A DNA stretch of 64,000 bases, from the NCBI GenBank assembly GCA_033239525.1, contig BSYO01000020.1, positions 6,263,892 through 6,327,891 of the forward strand, written 5' to 3'. The notes under the pieces were generated by a model. The model did not search any database. It saw only the letters and a program-made list of their open reading frames with translations, and had not been told where the DNA came from. Origin of the DNA: Nepenthes gracilis (Eukaryota > Streptophyta > Magnoliopsida > Caryophyllales > Nepenthaceae). Made by a program: the position numbers and the translations under genes. Positions 46,406 through 58,337 of the stretch are shown piece by piece. Position 1 is the first letter of the stretch. Every line of letters starts with the position of its first letter.

Positions 46406-48170
46406 ATGGTTAACACCAGAGCGCAAGCCAGTGCACCCACAAGGGACATTGTCGCCCACGGCGATGACCACTCTATGGGTAGCCGTCTTGGGTGAGTAGC
46501 TGAGCAAGACGTACACTAGTTGGCAGCCGACCTTGCTGACATGAAGCAAATAATTTAGGTACTGTTTGCCCAGGCCGGCATGTAATGGACAGGAGCTCCT
46601 CCCCTTGGCCCCCAGGCGTCTACCTCTAGACAGAGGAGACATGGGGCGAGGGCCCAACAGTAAGAACAACCAGGCTTGACGATGTTGGGGCTCATGCGGC
46701 TTCAACTAGTAAGGCCTAGATATCGATTCGGAGCCTCCCAAGCAGGGAAGTGCAGGAGGAAAGCCCAGAGTGGTGGAACCTGACAACTCTTGCAACGACA
46801 GGAGGCCCATTACTAGACGGGAAGGCTCAAGCAATACGCGGCCACCCTGTTCAGGCAGCCACTGCGACCGGCATGCTTCCCTAGAGAATTTCAAGCTAAG
46901 GGACTTCATTAACGTGAAAAGGAGTGGGTCCACTCCTCGGATTGAAAATAAGGTGGAGAAAATATGGCAGCACGTGTTTAAAGGAGAAACCGAGCAACAG
47001 GCACTAAACCTGAGAAGGTTGCCGTTCGCTATGGATATCCAGACGCAGCCACTTCCCCTCAAGTTTAAGATGCCAGCATTGGATGCGTATGATGGAAGTA
47101 CAGATCCAATAGATCACATGGACTACTTTCGGACACTGCTGTCCTTCCATGGGGTGAATGAGGCTACCATGTGCCAAAGCTTCCCTCTGACACTCAAAGG
47201 GGATGCCAGGCTCTGGTTCCACAGCCTTCGACCGAACTCCATCTGATCGTTCGATGAGCTCGCCGACTGCTTCCTCTACAGTTCATCTCTAGTAGAAGGG
47301 ACGAGAAGCAACCCTAGCATCTTGTCCACATTTGCTAGAAACCTGAGAAGAGCCTGAAGCGGTTCCTCAGCCACTTCACCGCAGAAGCTCGCCAAATCCT
47401 CCAATTCTTTGATGAGATGAAGCTGAGCGTCTTCATCGCCACACTAGTCGTTGGGGAGTTTTTCAAGCACTTGGCAAATCAGTGCCCACAAACCTTGTGG
47501 AAAGTAAAGGCCATCACTCGAGCCTACATCGCGGTTGAGGAGGCCAATGAAGCGAAGCATCCCAAACATGCGGACCGACAACTGGAAGGTCCAACAGTGG
47601 GGAAGTAGAGAAACGGAGACGGCGGCCGCTCCCGGGAACCTCATAAGCAGCCACGATCTGAGCCGAGTGTCCGAAGAGAGTTCAGGCCCTTGACCCTGAC
47701 TCTCTTGAATGACACCTGCTCAAAAATTTTGATGCAGATACAGGACGAGAAGTTCCTGAAGCGGCTTAAGGTGCCGAAGAACCCAAAGGCTGGAGATCAA
47801 ACCAAATATTGCCATTTTTTCCAGTCTTTGGGGCACACCACCGAAGACTATCCGACCCTACAAAAGGAAATTGAAGACCTAATCCACCGAGAACACCTCA
47901 CACCGTTCCAAAGAAGCACAGGGTAGGCCCCCGAAGCGTTCGGCGATGAGGCTAGGGAGCAACCGAGGAATTGTGTTACTGCTGGCGTCATCAATATGAT
48001 TTCGGATAGGCTCGCCAAGAGCAGCAGTTAGGATTGACCCGAGGCTGCATCTAGCAGCAAGAGAGCGTGGGTAGGGATTAGGAGTGATGTCATTAGTTTT
48101 AACGACGACGATATAACTCATATAACTTCCCCTCATTCCAATCCTGTTGTTGTGTTTGCCCTTATTTTTG
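46406..48170 (+). pseudogene. Tat-2 gag, heavily broken
   Basis: Starts MVNTRAQASAPTRD at 46406, matching the Tat-1 start, then stops repeatedly (first near 46495). The best block, 46770-47246, holds the capsid core (MPALDAYDGSTDPIDHMDYF, GDARLWFHSL). It continues in other frames at 47417-47608 and 47690-47926, where the zinc motif reads CHFFQSLGHTTEDY with its last cysteine changed to tyrosine. Clearly non-functional. Confidence 0.85.
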
Positions 48171-51100
48171 ATGGTAATTAAACTACCAGCTGAAACAAGT
48201 CTTTATTGATAATAAAAGTTCTTATAATTTACTGTATCTCGACACGTTGTTTAAACTTAGACTAAAAAATAGTCAGATGAGAGCAACGGAGGGCCCTCTA
48301 TACGGCCTGGATAACAAGCCAGTGCCTATGCAAGGAAAAGTCCAGCTTGAAGTCATGATGGGGACTCACCCACGTATAGCTACGCAAGCGCTGACATTAC
48401 CTGTCGTTGACCTGCCGTCTATCTATAACGTAATTTTGGGCTGACCATTCCTGACCACCTTCAGCGCGGTGACGCCGATCTCTCACTTGAAGGTGAAGTT
48501 CCTGACTCTATACGGGGTAGGGGTGGTCCTAGGAGACCAGATGATGGAATGGACGTGTTACCTGTCCCAAGTTACTCCAACCCCCCTCAACCAGCAAGTA
48601 GAGGACTTGGACTTCCCCAATGAGTCCACACTGCAACAGGCCCAGTCTGGGGAGTCAATAGAGTCGGTTCCCTAGGACCCCAACCCCCCTCAATTGGCTA
48701 GCAAAGGACCTAGACTTCCGTAACGAGTCCACACTGCAACAGGCTCAGTTCGAGAAGTCAACAGAGTTGGTTCCCTGGGACCCCAACGAACCTAAGAAAT
48801 GCATACAAATCGGCAGCTCCCTTTCGACTTCGGTCTTGGGCCAACTCGTAAGCTTCCTTAGGCAAAACTCCGACGTTTTCGCATGGATTTCTACCGACAT
48901 GCCTGGGATCTCGACCGAAATAATAGTCCATAAGTTAGTCATCGACCCCGGTTAGAAACCTATGCGACAAAAGCGCAAGAACCACTCAGTTGAAAAGCTA
49001 ATTGTAATAAGAGAGGAAGTGAAGAAGCTACCTGACGCAGGATTTATAATAAAGGTCCAGTACCCAGACTGGCTATTGAACATTGTCCTCGTGAAAAAGA
49101 GCAGCGACAAATGGCAAATGTGCATCAACATCACTGACGTGAATAAAGCTTGCCCAAAAGATAGATTCCCGCTGCTGAAAATTGATCAATTAGTGGACTC
49201 CATGTCTGGACACGAGCTCCTGAGTTTATGGATGTCTACTCAGGCTACAACCAGATAAGGACAAGCCCAGACAGTAAGGAGTATACGTTTTTCATTACCG
49301 ATCAAGAAACCTATTGCCACAAAGTCATGCATTCAGTCTAAATAATGCGGACACAACTTATCGAAGGTTGGTGAACAAGATATTCAAAGCCCAAATCGGA
49401 TGGAACGTGGAGGTATATGTGGACAACATGCTCGTTAAAAGTAGAGCCACCGACAACCACGTGCACGATTTGGACAAAACCGTCGAAGTCCTTTGGGCTC
49501 ACTGGATGAAACTTAACCAGGCCAAGTATGTATTCAGGGTGACGTCTGAAAAATTCTTGGGTTTCATAGTATCCCAGTATAGCATCAAAGCGAACATGGA
49601 GAGGATGAGAGCCATCCTAAACATGTGCCCATAGCAGATCGTGAAGGAGGTTCGAAAGCTCACAGGAAGGATGGCCGCTCTCTCGTGGTTCATAGCTAAA
49701 TCAGCAGAGAAGTACCTACCATTCTTCAAAGCTAGAGAAAGACGAAAGTAAAGGGCTTCTAGTGGACCACCGAGTGTGAGTCGGCATTCTACGAACTCAA
49801 ACAATACCTCTCTAACCCTCCACTCCTGACATCATCTTTGGAGGGCGAAGACCTGTACCTCTATTTGGCAGTGTCTAATACAGTCCTGCGCTTGGACCTC
49901 ATTTGTCAACAAGGAGATGTGTACCGACCCATGTACCACATAAGGGGCTGACAGACATGAAGTCCCACTACCCTCACACTGAAAGGGTAGCTTTGGCCCT
50001 CATCCACTTCACCAGAAAGCTACGGCCTTATTTCCAGGTCCATTGCATCGTCGTGCTGATTGACCGGCCGCTCAAGGGAATCCTACAGAGACCAAAGACA
50101 TTTGGGCGCCTAGTCAAGTGGGCTATAGAGTTCCATCCCTAGTTGGCCCTAAAGGGCCAAACCCTCGCATACTTCGTAGTCGAAATGACGACGCCTATGC
50201 TCGACGCCCACGATCTGGACGGCGACGCATGCATGCCGAGTGCCCCGATGTGGACCCTACACATTGACGGTTTTCCACGTAAGAAGGTAGCAAGGTTGGA
50301 ATCATTCTCGAGACCCCCGATGGCTCAAAGATAAAGTACTCACTGGCATTCGGATTCCTTGTGACCAACAACATCGAGGAATACGAAGCCCTCCTAGCCG
50401 GACTTAGGTTAGCCAATGAGTGCACGACAAGGGTAATGGTCATCTATAATGACTCAGAGCTAGCGGTCTACCAATTCCAGGGAACTTTTGAGGCGTCCAG
50501 CCCACAACTAGCCAGGTACCTAGCCAGGGGAAGGGCTCAGGCCTAAGCATTTGAGAAAGTCGAGATCTTACACATCCCAAGGGCGAAGAGATGGAAAACC
50601 GACCAACTAGCCAGGGCAGCAGCAATGGGTTCTTAGAAGTAGTATGCTAGAAGCATGCGGGAAGTCCTAGCCATACCCAACATTAACAACCCAGAGCGGG
50701 AGATGTTGCATATGACCAAAGGCAACAATTGAATGACCCCATACCGAAGGTACTTGATGGACGGAGCGTTTCGAGAGAATCCGGACGACACCAAATGCAT
50801 AAAGAAGACCGTCTGGAGGTATGCAATCATCAATGGGAGACTCTACCGGTGAGGATACTCGACCCCTTACCTAAAGTGTCTCTCGCTTGAAGAAGCCGAA
50901 TACACGCTAGGTGAGGTGCACCTTGGCGTATGTGGCTCGCACATCGAAGGGAAGAACCTCGCGTTCAAGATCATACGACAAGGCCTATATTGGCCCACGA
51001 TGAAGTGAGACACTATAGATTTCTTCAAAAGGCACGAGAGCTTCCAAATCCATGGATCCATGAGCCACTAGCCGCACATGGAGCTACAAAGCCTGCAGGC

Positions 51101-51946
51101 ACCATTGCCATTCGAACAATGGGAGCTTGATATCCTTGGGCTCATACCCTTGGCATTTGGACAGAGAAAATTTCTCATTATCAGGATCGACTACTTCATC
51201 AAGTGGGTCGAGGCCACTCCCTTGGCATGCATAACAGAGCAAAACACGACAGATTTCATCCTTAAGAGTATTGTCTATCAGTTTGGGATTTTTGAGGTTA
51301 TAGTGACTGACAACAGAACCAATTCACCGGTACTGCAAAAACTTGCAAATTAGACTGGTCCACATGTCCGTGGCATACCCGCGAGCGAACGGCCAAGTCA
51401 AAATGACCAACTGGATACTTCTGCATGGGATGACAGCTAAGTTTGAATACATAGGGGGTTTTTGGGTAGACAAGTTACCGTCTGTGCTGTGGTCATATCG
51501 GACGATGTCACGAGAACTGACACGGGAGACACCCTTTAGTCTATGCTATGGGGCTAAGCGGTCATCCCCCGTCGAGAACGGGCTGCCTAGTTTGCAGATC
51601 AAGTGATTCGACCACGCTAACAACTCACAGCTATCAAGAAGCACCTAGACCTGCTCCCGGAGACCTGTGATGTAGCATGTCTGAGGACAACAGCCTACCA
51701 ACAGCGTATCGCCAGGTACTACAACAAGCGGGTGAAGGCTCGCCCACTTGAGGTCAGGGATTAGGTCCTACAAAGTTTAGAGGTGACGGGCAAGATTGCT
51801 CACAGGAACAAACTCTCCCCAAATTAGGAAGGACCATTCCTTATCTCGGTGATCCTCCGAAACGGGGCGTACAAGCTATGCACCTAGGACGGCAAGGTAG
51901 TCTCTCAAACCTGGAATGCCACCCACCTTAGGAAGTACTACCAATG
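48171..51946 (+). pseudogene. Tat-2 pol: protease, RT, two RNase H domains, integrase, broken
   Basis: Protease (about 48180-48550) has FIDNKSS in place of D-S/T-G-S. Reverse transcriptase (48870-49630): the active site reads VYVDNMLVKS (about 49420), so the second aspartate of YVDD is asparagine. Unlike Tat-1 it keeps the connection block (LTGRMAALSWFIAKSA, about 49660). RNase H is at about 49780-50140, the archaeal-type RNase H at about 50250-50640 (IEEYEALLAGLRLANE, YNDSEL). Integrase is at 50870-51946: GELDILGL-like core, VTDNRTNSP for VTDNGTQF, tail ending RKYYQ at 51943. Stops and frameshifts occur every few hundred bases. Confidence 0.86.
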
Positions 51947-52162
51947 ATCCTCGATCATGCCTATGTAAGGTTTGTATTCACGATCTAGGGTGCTTGTACT
52001 TGTATCATGTTCATGTTAATAAAATTGTTATTTCCACTCCTTCTATCTGATTGTTCATGTGAGTGCATACATGTCTACCATTTCGAAAAGCAAAATGGCC
52101 TAGACTGCCATTAAGTCAGGAGGACGATCGTTCCCCTGTGAGAAATACCTTGGCTATGCACC

Positions 52163-52350
52163 GAGTGGCCCACACGCGGTCGAACTTTGATCTTCAACTC
52201 CGAGTCAAACAGCCCATTTGCTATTGAAAAACCTCAACTTTACACTGAGCAGCCCACACGCGGTCGAATTCTGATCTTCAGCTCCATGACAAAAGGCCCA
52301 TTCACAGCAAAAAAATCTTAGCTCCATTCCGAGTGGCCCACGTACAGTCA
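52163..52350 (+). repeat. Dispersed GTGGCCCACACGCGGTC repeats after Tat-2 pol
   Basis: GAGTGGCCCACACGCGGTCGAA at 52163, GAGCAGCCCACACGCGGTCGAA at 52246 and a weaker GAGTGGCCCACGTACAGTCAAA at 52331, each followed by GATCTTCA or similar in the first two. The core is the same as in the Tat-1 36-bp array, at the same place relative to pol. Confidence 0.65.
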
Positions 52351-52783
52351 AACAATCAGGCCTGGTGGCTCTAGCGACTCTCGATGAGACGCCACTAAAA
52401 CCTTAGGGGGCCTAAATGGTAGGCGTACGGCGACCTTCTTCCAAAGAAGAGAGCACCCTTAGTCAATAACAGTTTACGTGTTAGGACCACGTGCACATAA
52501 GCAATGATGCCCCAAGCAAGGCCGAGCGTTGAAACGGTATTGTGCTAACGATGGCCTATGACCCCGAGTTCAGTTACTGTGGCCTCAAAACCCAGCTGGC
52601 CCTTGTGAGATCCACCAAGAGCGTGTGGCGATGTCCAACCCACATGACAGAGCACCTCTCTAAGCGAGAGATGCGGCGATATTCTTTACCGAGGATGAGC
52701 ACAGTGCAAACATCTCAAAAAGCAAGCCACGGAGAACAAAACCAAAACAGCTTAACCAACACGGATGGAAAGAAAATATGTAT

Positions 52784-52789
52784 TTTATT
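52784..52789 (-). terminator. AATAAA signal of Tat-2 antisense gene
   Basis: AATAAA on the minus strand after the decayed coiled-coil exon, equivalent to 40178-40183 in Tat-1. Confidence 0.5.
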
Positions 52790-52849
52790 GATTGTATAAA
52801 ATAAGAATTACAAGGCTGCTCGAGAAGCTGCAAAAGGAAAAATGTACAA

Positions 52850-55800
52850 AGGGCCCAATTGCCCTAAGTATTCGAAGGCCCTGCCTCCTCTGAGAAGTCG
52901 ACTAGGAGAAGGCTTTCTCAGACTCCATCGCTTCTTGGATCAAAAATCGCCTTGGAGACACTTAGCATTGCCACGAATGCAGTTCAACGGCACAAGCATA
53001 CACCTTCCTAGAACCTCGTATCCAGCATTCTTGCCATCTCCTCCGACGCAAGTCAAACCCGTAAGTCAGCTTCAGTGCAGGCTCTTCGAGCTCTGAGCTC
53101 AAAAATATGGTCACAGGCCACTTGCAGCTCTCTCTTCAACTACTCTGTGAGGACCCGATCCCAAAAATATGATAATTCCTATTTATTTAATTGATATAAA
53201 TGTGGTTGAGGTGAATGGATTAAAGAAAAATGGGGGAGGAATTTGGTTTAGTGGTAAAATAAGCCCCCAGGGCATCAGCGCTTGGGTGGTGCCTGAGGCT
53301 CCACTGGGGCCTATTTAACAGAATGCCCAGCTCAGTGATGCTTGAGGTGCCATCCGAGCAAAATTGATAGAACCGAGTGCTCGAGCGTAACCGAGGATTT
53401 GTACAGGGCGCCTACTAGCACTCGAGCGGTGCTCAAGCGTCGGTCTTGGGCCCTGTCACGTGACCCTCTTTTCCTCGTGTTTCAAATGGGGAATTTGGGA
53501 TTTATGGCTCATTTCTCCAGTAGCACCCAACAGCGAACGAAGAAGAAAAGAGAGGAAGGAGAGGGAAGAGAAGAAAAAAAGAGGGAAATCTTCCGATCTG
53601 CTCCAATTAGAGTCACGGTAACTGTAAATTGAGCTTAGGCAAGTATACTTCGGACGTTATTTTATATTTTTACTACTTTTCTATATCCCTAAAAGTGTAT
53701 TTATACTTTAATACATGGTTCTACATTTTTACTATAAAGAACCCCCATTTCTCCTGATTAATCAGTTAGATTTTAAATTTACTTACATATACTGCTGGTT
53801 ATACCTCTGATTTTATAAAAATGCATGTGTTCGGTGTCCTTGTATCATCCGAAAACTTCAGTGAAACCCTAGGTACGAAAATGAAGAGTTTTAATGATTT
53901 TCACTCATAACATTTGTTATATATAAGTTAATATGTACTAAAATAAAGTTTTTGGTATAAACTGTTTTTGAAAATTTTACACGGACTTATACTAATAAAT
54001 TACCGTGGACTTCTGAAGCAAAACCGAAGGGTTTTAGACCGTTACTATATATTCTGAAATAAATTTGAAGGATTTCAAACTATTTTTGTATATTTTGAAG
54101 GGATTCTGAAGGGTTTTAGACTGTTACTGTATGTTCTGAAACTGATTGAAGAGTTATTGTGAAACTCTAACTGAGTTCTGAAACTAAAAATGATTTTTTG
54201 TTATGAAATAAGAAGGAAAAATATTTCTTATACTATTATTTAGGACCCATAACTGCTATACAGTCAAGTTAAGTTCTCCAACATGTTTTAGAACGTTATG
54301 GTGGTAATCGAGGATAACTCTATCTATGGAGTTATTTGTGGTCCGTCCTTCCTCAGAGTGTTGAATTAGAGGGTAGTTTACTATTATCGGCCGGCGTACT
54401 ATACTGAATCCCGTGAGAAAGGATGTCCCACGAGACGGGACTACTGTTACTGGCTTTGATTGTGTGCAAACACAATCTATCATCGATTATTCGTCTCATC
54501 TTTAGTGGGGTCTATTGGTTAGGTCCTTTACTGATTAGGAAAAAAATTTCTATAATCTATAGAATTGAAACCGATTTCTACTTTCTAAAGCCTGTTTTAT
54601 CAACTTAGTATAAATGAAGTATGATTACACTGACTTCTACTTTTCGAAACTTAGTTTCCCAAAAGTTCTGTAAATTACTACTTTATAACGTTTATGCTTC
54701 AACGTGTATTCTGTTCTGCATAAAAGTTTTATAGCATGCCTGTATATAGCTTGCTGGTTCTTGACTCACTGTTTTACTATTTTTTTCCTCCATATGAGAC
54801 TGTAGAACTATTATCAGATGAGAAGGAGTGATCTGAAGCCTAACTTGAAGACTTTGGAGATCTGAAGTATTTTGAAATAATCTTGAAAAAATAGTTGGAT
54901 GTAAAGACCTGACTTTGATATATGGTTTTATATACAGATTATATGTATATGGATTTAGTATATAGAAATGCATGCGATGTATGTGATGAAATAGGAAACT
55001 ATACCTCTACAGGTTAATAGTTCTGCTTCCGCTATATGTCTTATGAATTTTCGTACAGGTCCTACATGGCATCTCCTATACGTTCCTGATTTAGTGGATA
55101 TGATTATATTAAAGCCATAGATGGTATCTGTGGTCCTGTAGACGCGTGTTGTAGGAAAAATTATTGTATAGATGGATAGTTGTGTGTATGTACTGGTTTA
55201 TATGTAGGTTTTGCACAGGTTTATATTTTAATTTAGCCCAATTTTAGGAGAAACTCTACCCATTTTTTCCTAAGACTTTAAGTAAGACTTGGGCTTCTGT
55301 TCCTGTCTGAATGACGGAATTATCTACAGACAAAAAAAAATCTGTTCCGTCACATGCTCGATCTCATGTCTCAAGGTGGCTAAGTCATCCTCTCGGCTCT
55401 GCGCCCAACGAATAAGCTCATTCCATTGAGAGAGAGCCATCTGAATGATGCTGACTGTGGTCGCGCTCTGCAATTAAAAAATATGATAATAAAGGAAAAC
55501 AGAGAGCTTGTGAGTCCAAGCAATGTGGGGACGTGTTGCGCAAAGAAAATCGGTGAACACATCTCCCACTCAGCAGATGAATAAGACTTACCTTGACGAA
55601 GGGCTCTTCCACAGCGATGGGGGAATCTAGAGCAATCAAGTGCATGGGCACACTCGAGGGCTTTGGATGCGTGATGACCTCCTCCCTTTCGTCCTCCGGG
55701 GTCTCACCAGCTGGAGGTCCAATAGCAGCCCCTTCAGATGTGACCGCCTTTGCGGCGTACTCAGGTTCCACGACCGGCAACGCTGGCAACTCCATAGCCG

Positions 55801-57050
55801 GAATAACACTAGTCTTGGAAGTGTCCAATGGGTCAGCTTCGGGCTCAAGATCCACAATCTCAACAATGGCCACTCGTGTTGACACAACTGGCTTGACAGT
55901 GCCAACTGCCACTTCCTCAATGCCCATAGCGATTTCCCCTACGGTTGGTTCAGCCGACGAATCCCAATGGAAGGGTCCCACATCAGTAGGAGAAACTGAT
56001 GTGGGCTCCTCAACCAATGGACACTCAATGAGGGGAACATCGTATTGCACCAGGGTGACAGCAGGAATCGGTGAGGGAACAGTGGCACCCTCTGATGGCT
56101 GGAATGTTGATTCCGGTGGCGCTGAGATGGCTCCAACTGGCGATGATGGAACAGACTCGGAAGACTAGCCCGAAGCGGCCGGTGAAACCAAGGCTCTCTT
56201 GCTCGAAGTGCCTCTAACCTATATCATCCTCTTTAGGGCCGCCAAATACTCATCCGCGGAGGATTCAAAGGAAGAAGGAGACTCATGCTGCACGGGGCGA
56301 CTCGTGGTAAGGCTCTCGGATGACAAGGGCCCCGGCCTTCCTCTTCTGGGTGGCGGCCTCCATCACATCAACCACTGGTTCCCACCTAATGGCGGTGAAG
56401 ACCTAAGAGGTCAGATAATACCCCTTAATGCAAAATGTATCAATCGCTTCCAAGATGAGGCCAGTCAACACCTTCTCCTTGCCCTCGTCCTGCTGGCTCA
56501 ACTTCTCCATGAAGTAATCTCTCATGAAGCTCCAATTGTTGGGAATGTCCCACTTAGGGGGAGCCACCAAGAAAAAGAAGTGATCCTTCCAGTTCTTCAT
56601 GGAATCATGACTCATCCCACGGAAATGGAAGCCAGGGTGAGATGACATGGAAATCCAGTTATCCGATTGGTTGAAGCGGAAGATCACCTTTACTGATCGA
56701 GGACTAAACACACAACCGTGAAGGCGAACGAAGACACACATGGACACTAGGTAGCGCACGACATTGAGTTGAAGCCGTGCCACAGGGATACCAAGTACCG
56801 ACAGGATCCCATATAGGTCCAATGCCACCAAGAAACAGAGCCCACCCTTTAAGTGGGACTCATAGAAGGTGATGAAGCCCTCAGGAGGTGCGCAAGCCCT
56901 ACCATCCTAACTAAGCAGGAGATGGGCCATATCGCTGGGGATGTGATACGTTGCCCACAAGGCAGTGACGGTGCTCGCAGTAAGGATTGATTTGATCTCA
57001 TCAACTCTCTGGCGAATCGCAATAGGCGCAGTGTTTTTCTTCTTTGCTAT
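52850..57050 (-). pseudogene. Tat-2 antisense gene, two exons, split by solo LTR X2
   Basis: Homolog of the Tat-1 antisense gene. The N-terminal domain reads down from about 57030: CAPPEGFITFYESHLKGG (after a stop near 56910) and MKNWKDHFFFLVAP (about 56600). The start codon position (near 57047) reads ACATCA, no ATG. An acidic, proline-rich linker follows (55593-56050 and upstream to 56165). Donor AAG|GTAAGT at 55592/55591 is a perfect consensus; acceptor TTAATTGCAG ends at 55468; intron 124 bp. Exon 2 from 55467 is a charged coiled coil. X2 (53146-55354) sits inside it, and the coil continues in frame on the far side of the insertion down to a TGA at 53053, with decayed coil beyond. A TATTTAAA box is at about 57100. 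Confidence 0.75.
53146..55354 (+). mobile_element. Solo LTR X2, in the antisense gene of Tat-2
   Basis: TGTGAGGACCCGATCCC...TTCCGTCACA, 2209 bp. Flanks are TACTC (53141-53145) and TGCTC (55355-55359), a duplication with one difference. It contains CTCGAGCG boxes (53378-53445), a TATTTAAC box (53310), a GA-rich leader (53525-53590), a TTAG|GCAAGT donor (53639), an acceptor region with CAG lost (54788-54800) and a terminal TGACGGAA/TTCCGTCA hairpin (55312-55352). Tail matches X1. Confidence 0.9.
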
Positions 57051-57099
57051 TGATGTGTGAAGTAAGAAAGTTCACAGTATAAGTGACGAGAAAATGAAG

Positions 57100-57110
57100 G
57101 GTTTAAATAG
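57100..57110 (-). promoter_or_regulatory. Possible TATA box of Tat-2 antisense gene
   Basis: Minus strand CCTATTTAAACCC, about 50 bases upstream of the expected start of the antisense frame. Confidence 0.45.
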
Positions 57111-57427
57111 GCGAACACAAAGGGCCTCAAATGGCTTCATGCGGAAAAACTCAAAGGTTGTCCTCAATGATGGCCTTGACATGCGTCCCTTCTGTAGGGC
57201 ACAGCACACCCATCCAAATCAGCCCATCATGGTGCCTGACACAGCCTCGCCACCCGTGCTGCAACCTTCTGCCAAATCCCAACAGTCACAACAACCAATT
57301 AATGCAAGGACACAGGTCATGAAGAACTGCAACGGTGGCGGTTCTTCTGACTTCCAGGTCAGAAGTGCCCTGCTCGGCATCTAAAGGCAACATGCTATAA
57401 CAAACAAATCACTCAATTAAAAAGAGA

Positions 57428-57433
57428 TTTTAT
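57428..57433 (-). terminator. AATAAA signal of second antisense unit
   Basis: Minus-strand AATAAA downstream of the 57704-58228 frame. Confidence 0.45.
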
Positions 57434-57703
57434 TAATTAAAGTTTATTTATAGCTAAGTTCAGTCAATGGCCTCAAAGTACAACACATGCTATCTACCCC
57501 TGTCAGGCTCGACAAGATCCGAATCTGCGAAGTTAGCTCCGAGTGCATGTGGGCTTTCACATTCCGAGAATCCAGGAAGCCCAAAGGAAAGTCAGGCATT
57601 GCCAAGGAAACTATCCTCAGGCTTAGATGAATCCCGTCCTAGAATCACCCCTCCAACATGGGAGCAAGTTCTTCTAGACGGATCCTTGACCTCAGCTCAG
57701 CCT

Positions 57704-58228
57704 CTAGCCATGTCTACACGCTGAAATCATCCTGAAGTCATTCCTGGCACCGATGAAGCTCATCCTAAGGAGTCGCAACCCAACTCCAAGCTTGTGCATT
57801 GGTGTTGGCCAGCTGCGACGACCTCGCCTCCGATTCCAACAAGGCTTGTTCGAAGTTAGCCGCCCACACTCGACTTTATTCGACATCTTTGATGGCAGCT
57901 TGTATCCGATGCTAAGCCTCCTCAACGACTCACTAGGCATGATGGATCAATCGACCAACCTCCTCAGGCCCCTAATGCGAGAAGAATTGGAAGCCCCTTT
58001 GGATTCAAAGCTTGGCGGCGCCCTTAGGAACCTCACCAGTCCAAGGATTGATGGCTCCGAGTGGAAACCTTTCACCGCCGCTACGATGAAATCCACCTCG
58101 TCATGTTCTCTTAGCTCTTGTTCCTCCCATCTTGACTCATCAGTAGGAGGCTCAGACTCAAAAGAGGAGGACAATCCCACCAGCCAAACTGGTAGTCCTG
58201 GGGCGTAATTACGTTGCTCGTCAGCCAT
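57704..58228 (-). pseudogene. Second Tat-2 antisense frame, with coiled-coil tail in another frame
   Basis: ATG at 58228 (MADEQRNYAPGLPVWLVGL), open to a single TGA at 57947-57949 and then on to 57706 in the same frame. From about 57930 downward a different frame looks more protein-like: alanine/glutamate-rich coiled coil with several stops, ending in AMPDFPLGF. That resembles the VPDFPVEF tail of the Tat-1 antisense protein. So a frameshift probably separates head and tail. A TTATTTAAAC box stands at 58329-58337, about 100 bases upstream. Head not recognised. It could be an independent antisense gene or a rearranged duplicate of the main antisense gene's coiled-coil exon. Confidence 0.45.
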
Positions 58229-58328
58229 TATGGATATCAAAACATAACTAGGGAAAGAGCAACTGCAGACTCAGGGCCAACGCCTCAAAACAATGAGTAA
58301 GTGCCAAAATGATGAGGGAGCCTTGGCG

Positions 58329-58337
58329 TTTAAATAA
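58329..58337 (-). promoter_or_regulatory. Possible TATA box of second antisense unit
   Basis: Minus strand TTATTTAAACG about 100 bases before the ATG at 58228, similar to the box at 57100. Confidence 0.4.

Noticed and set aside
55593..56168. Plus-strand frame opposite the Tat-2 antisense linker
   Set aside because: A shadow of the low-complexity acidic linker on the minus strand; the splice donor and homology support the minus strand.
57753..58208. Plus-strand 151-codon frame
   Set aside because: Opposite the second antisense unit; no family resemblance, and serine-rich composition is explained by the antisense frame.
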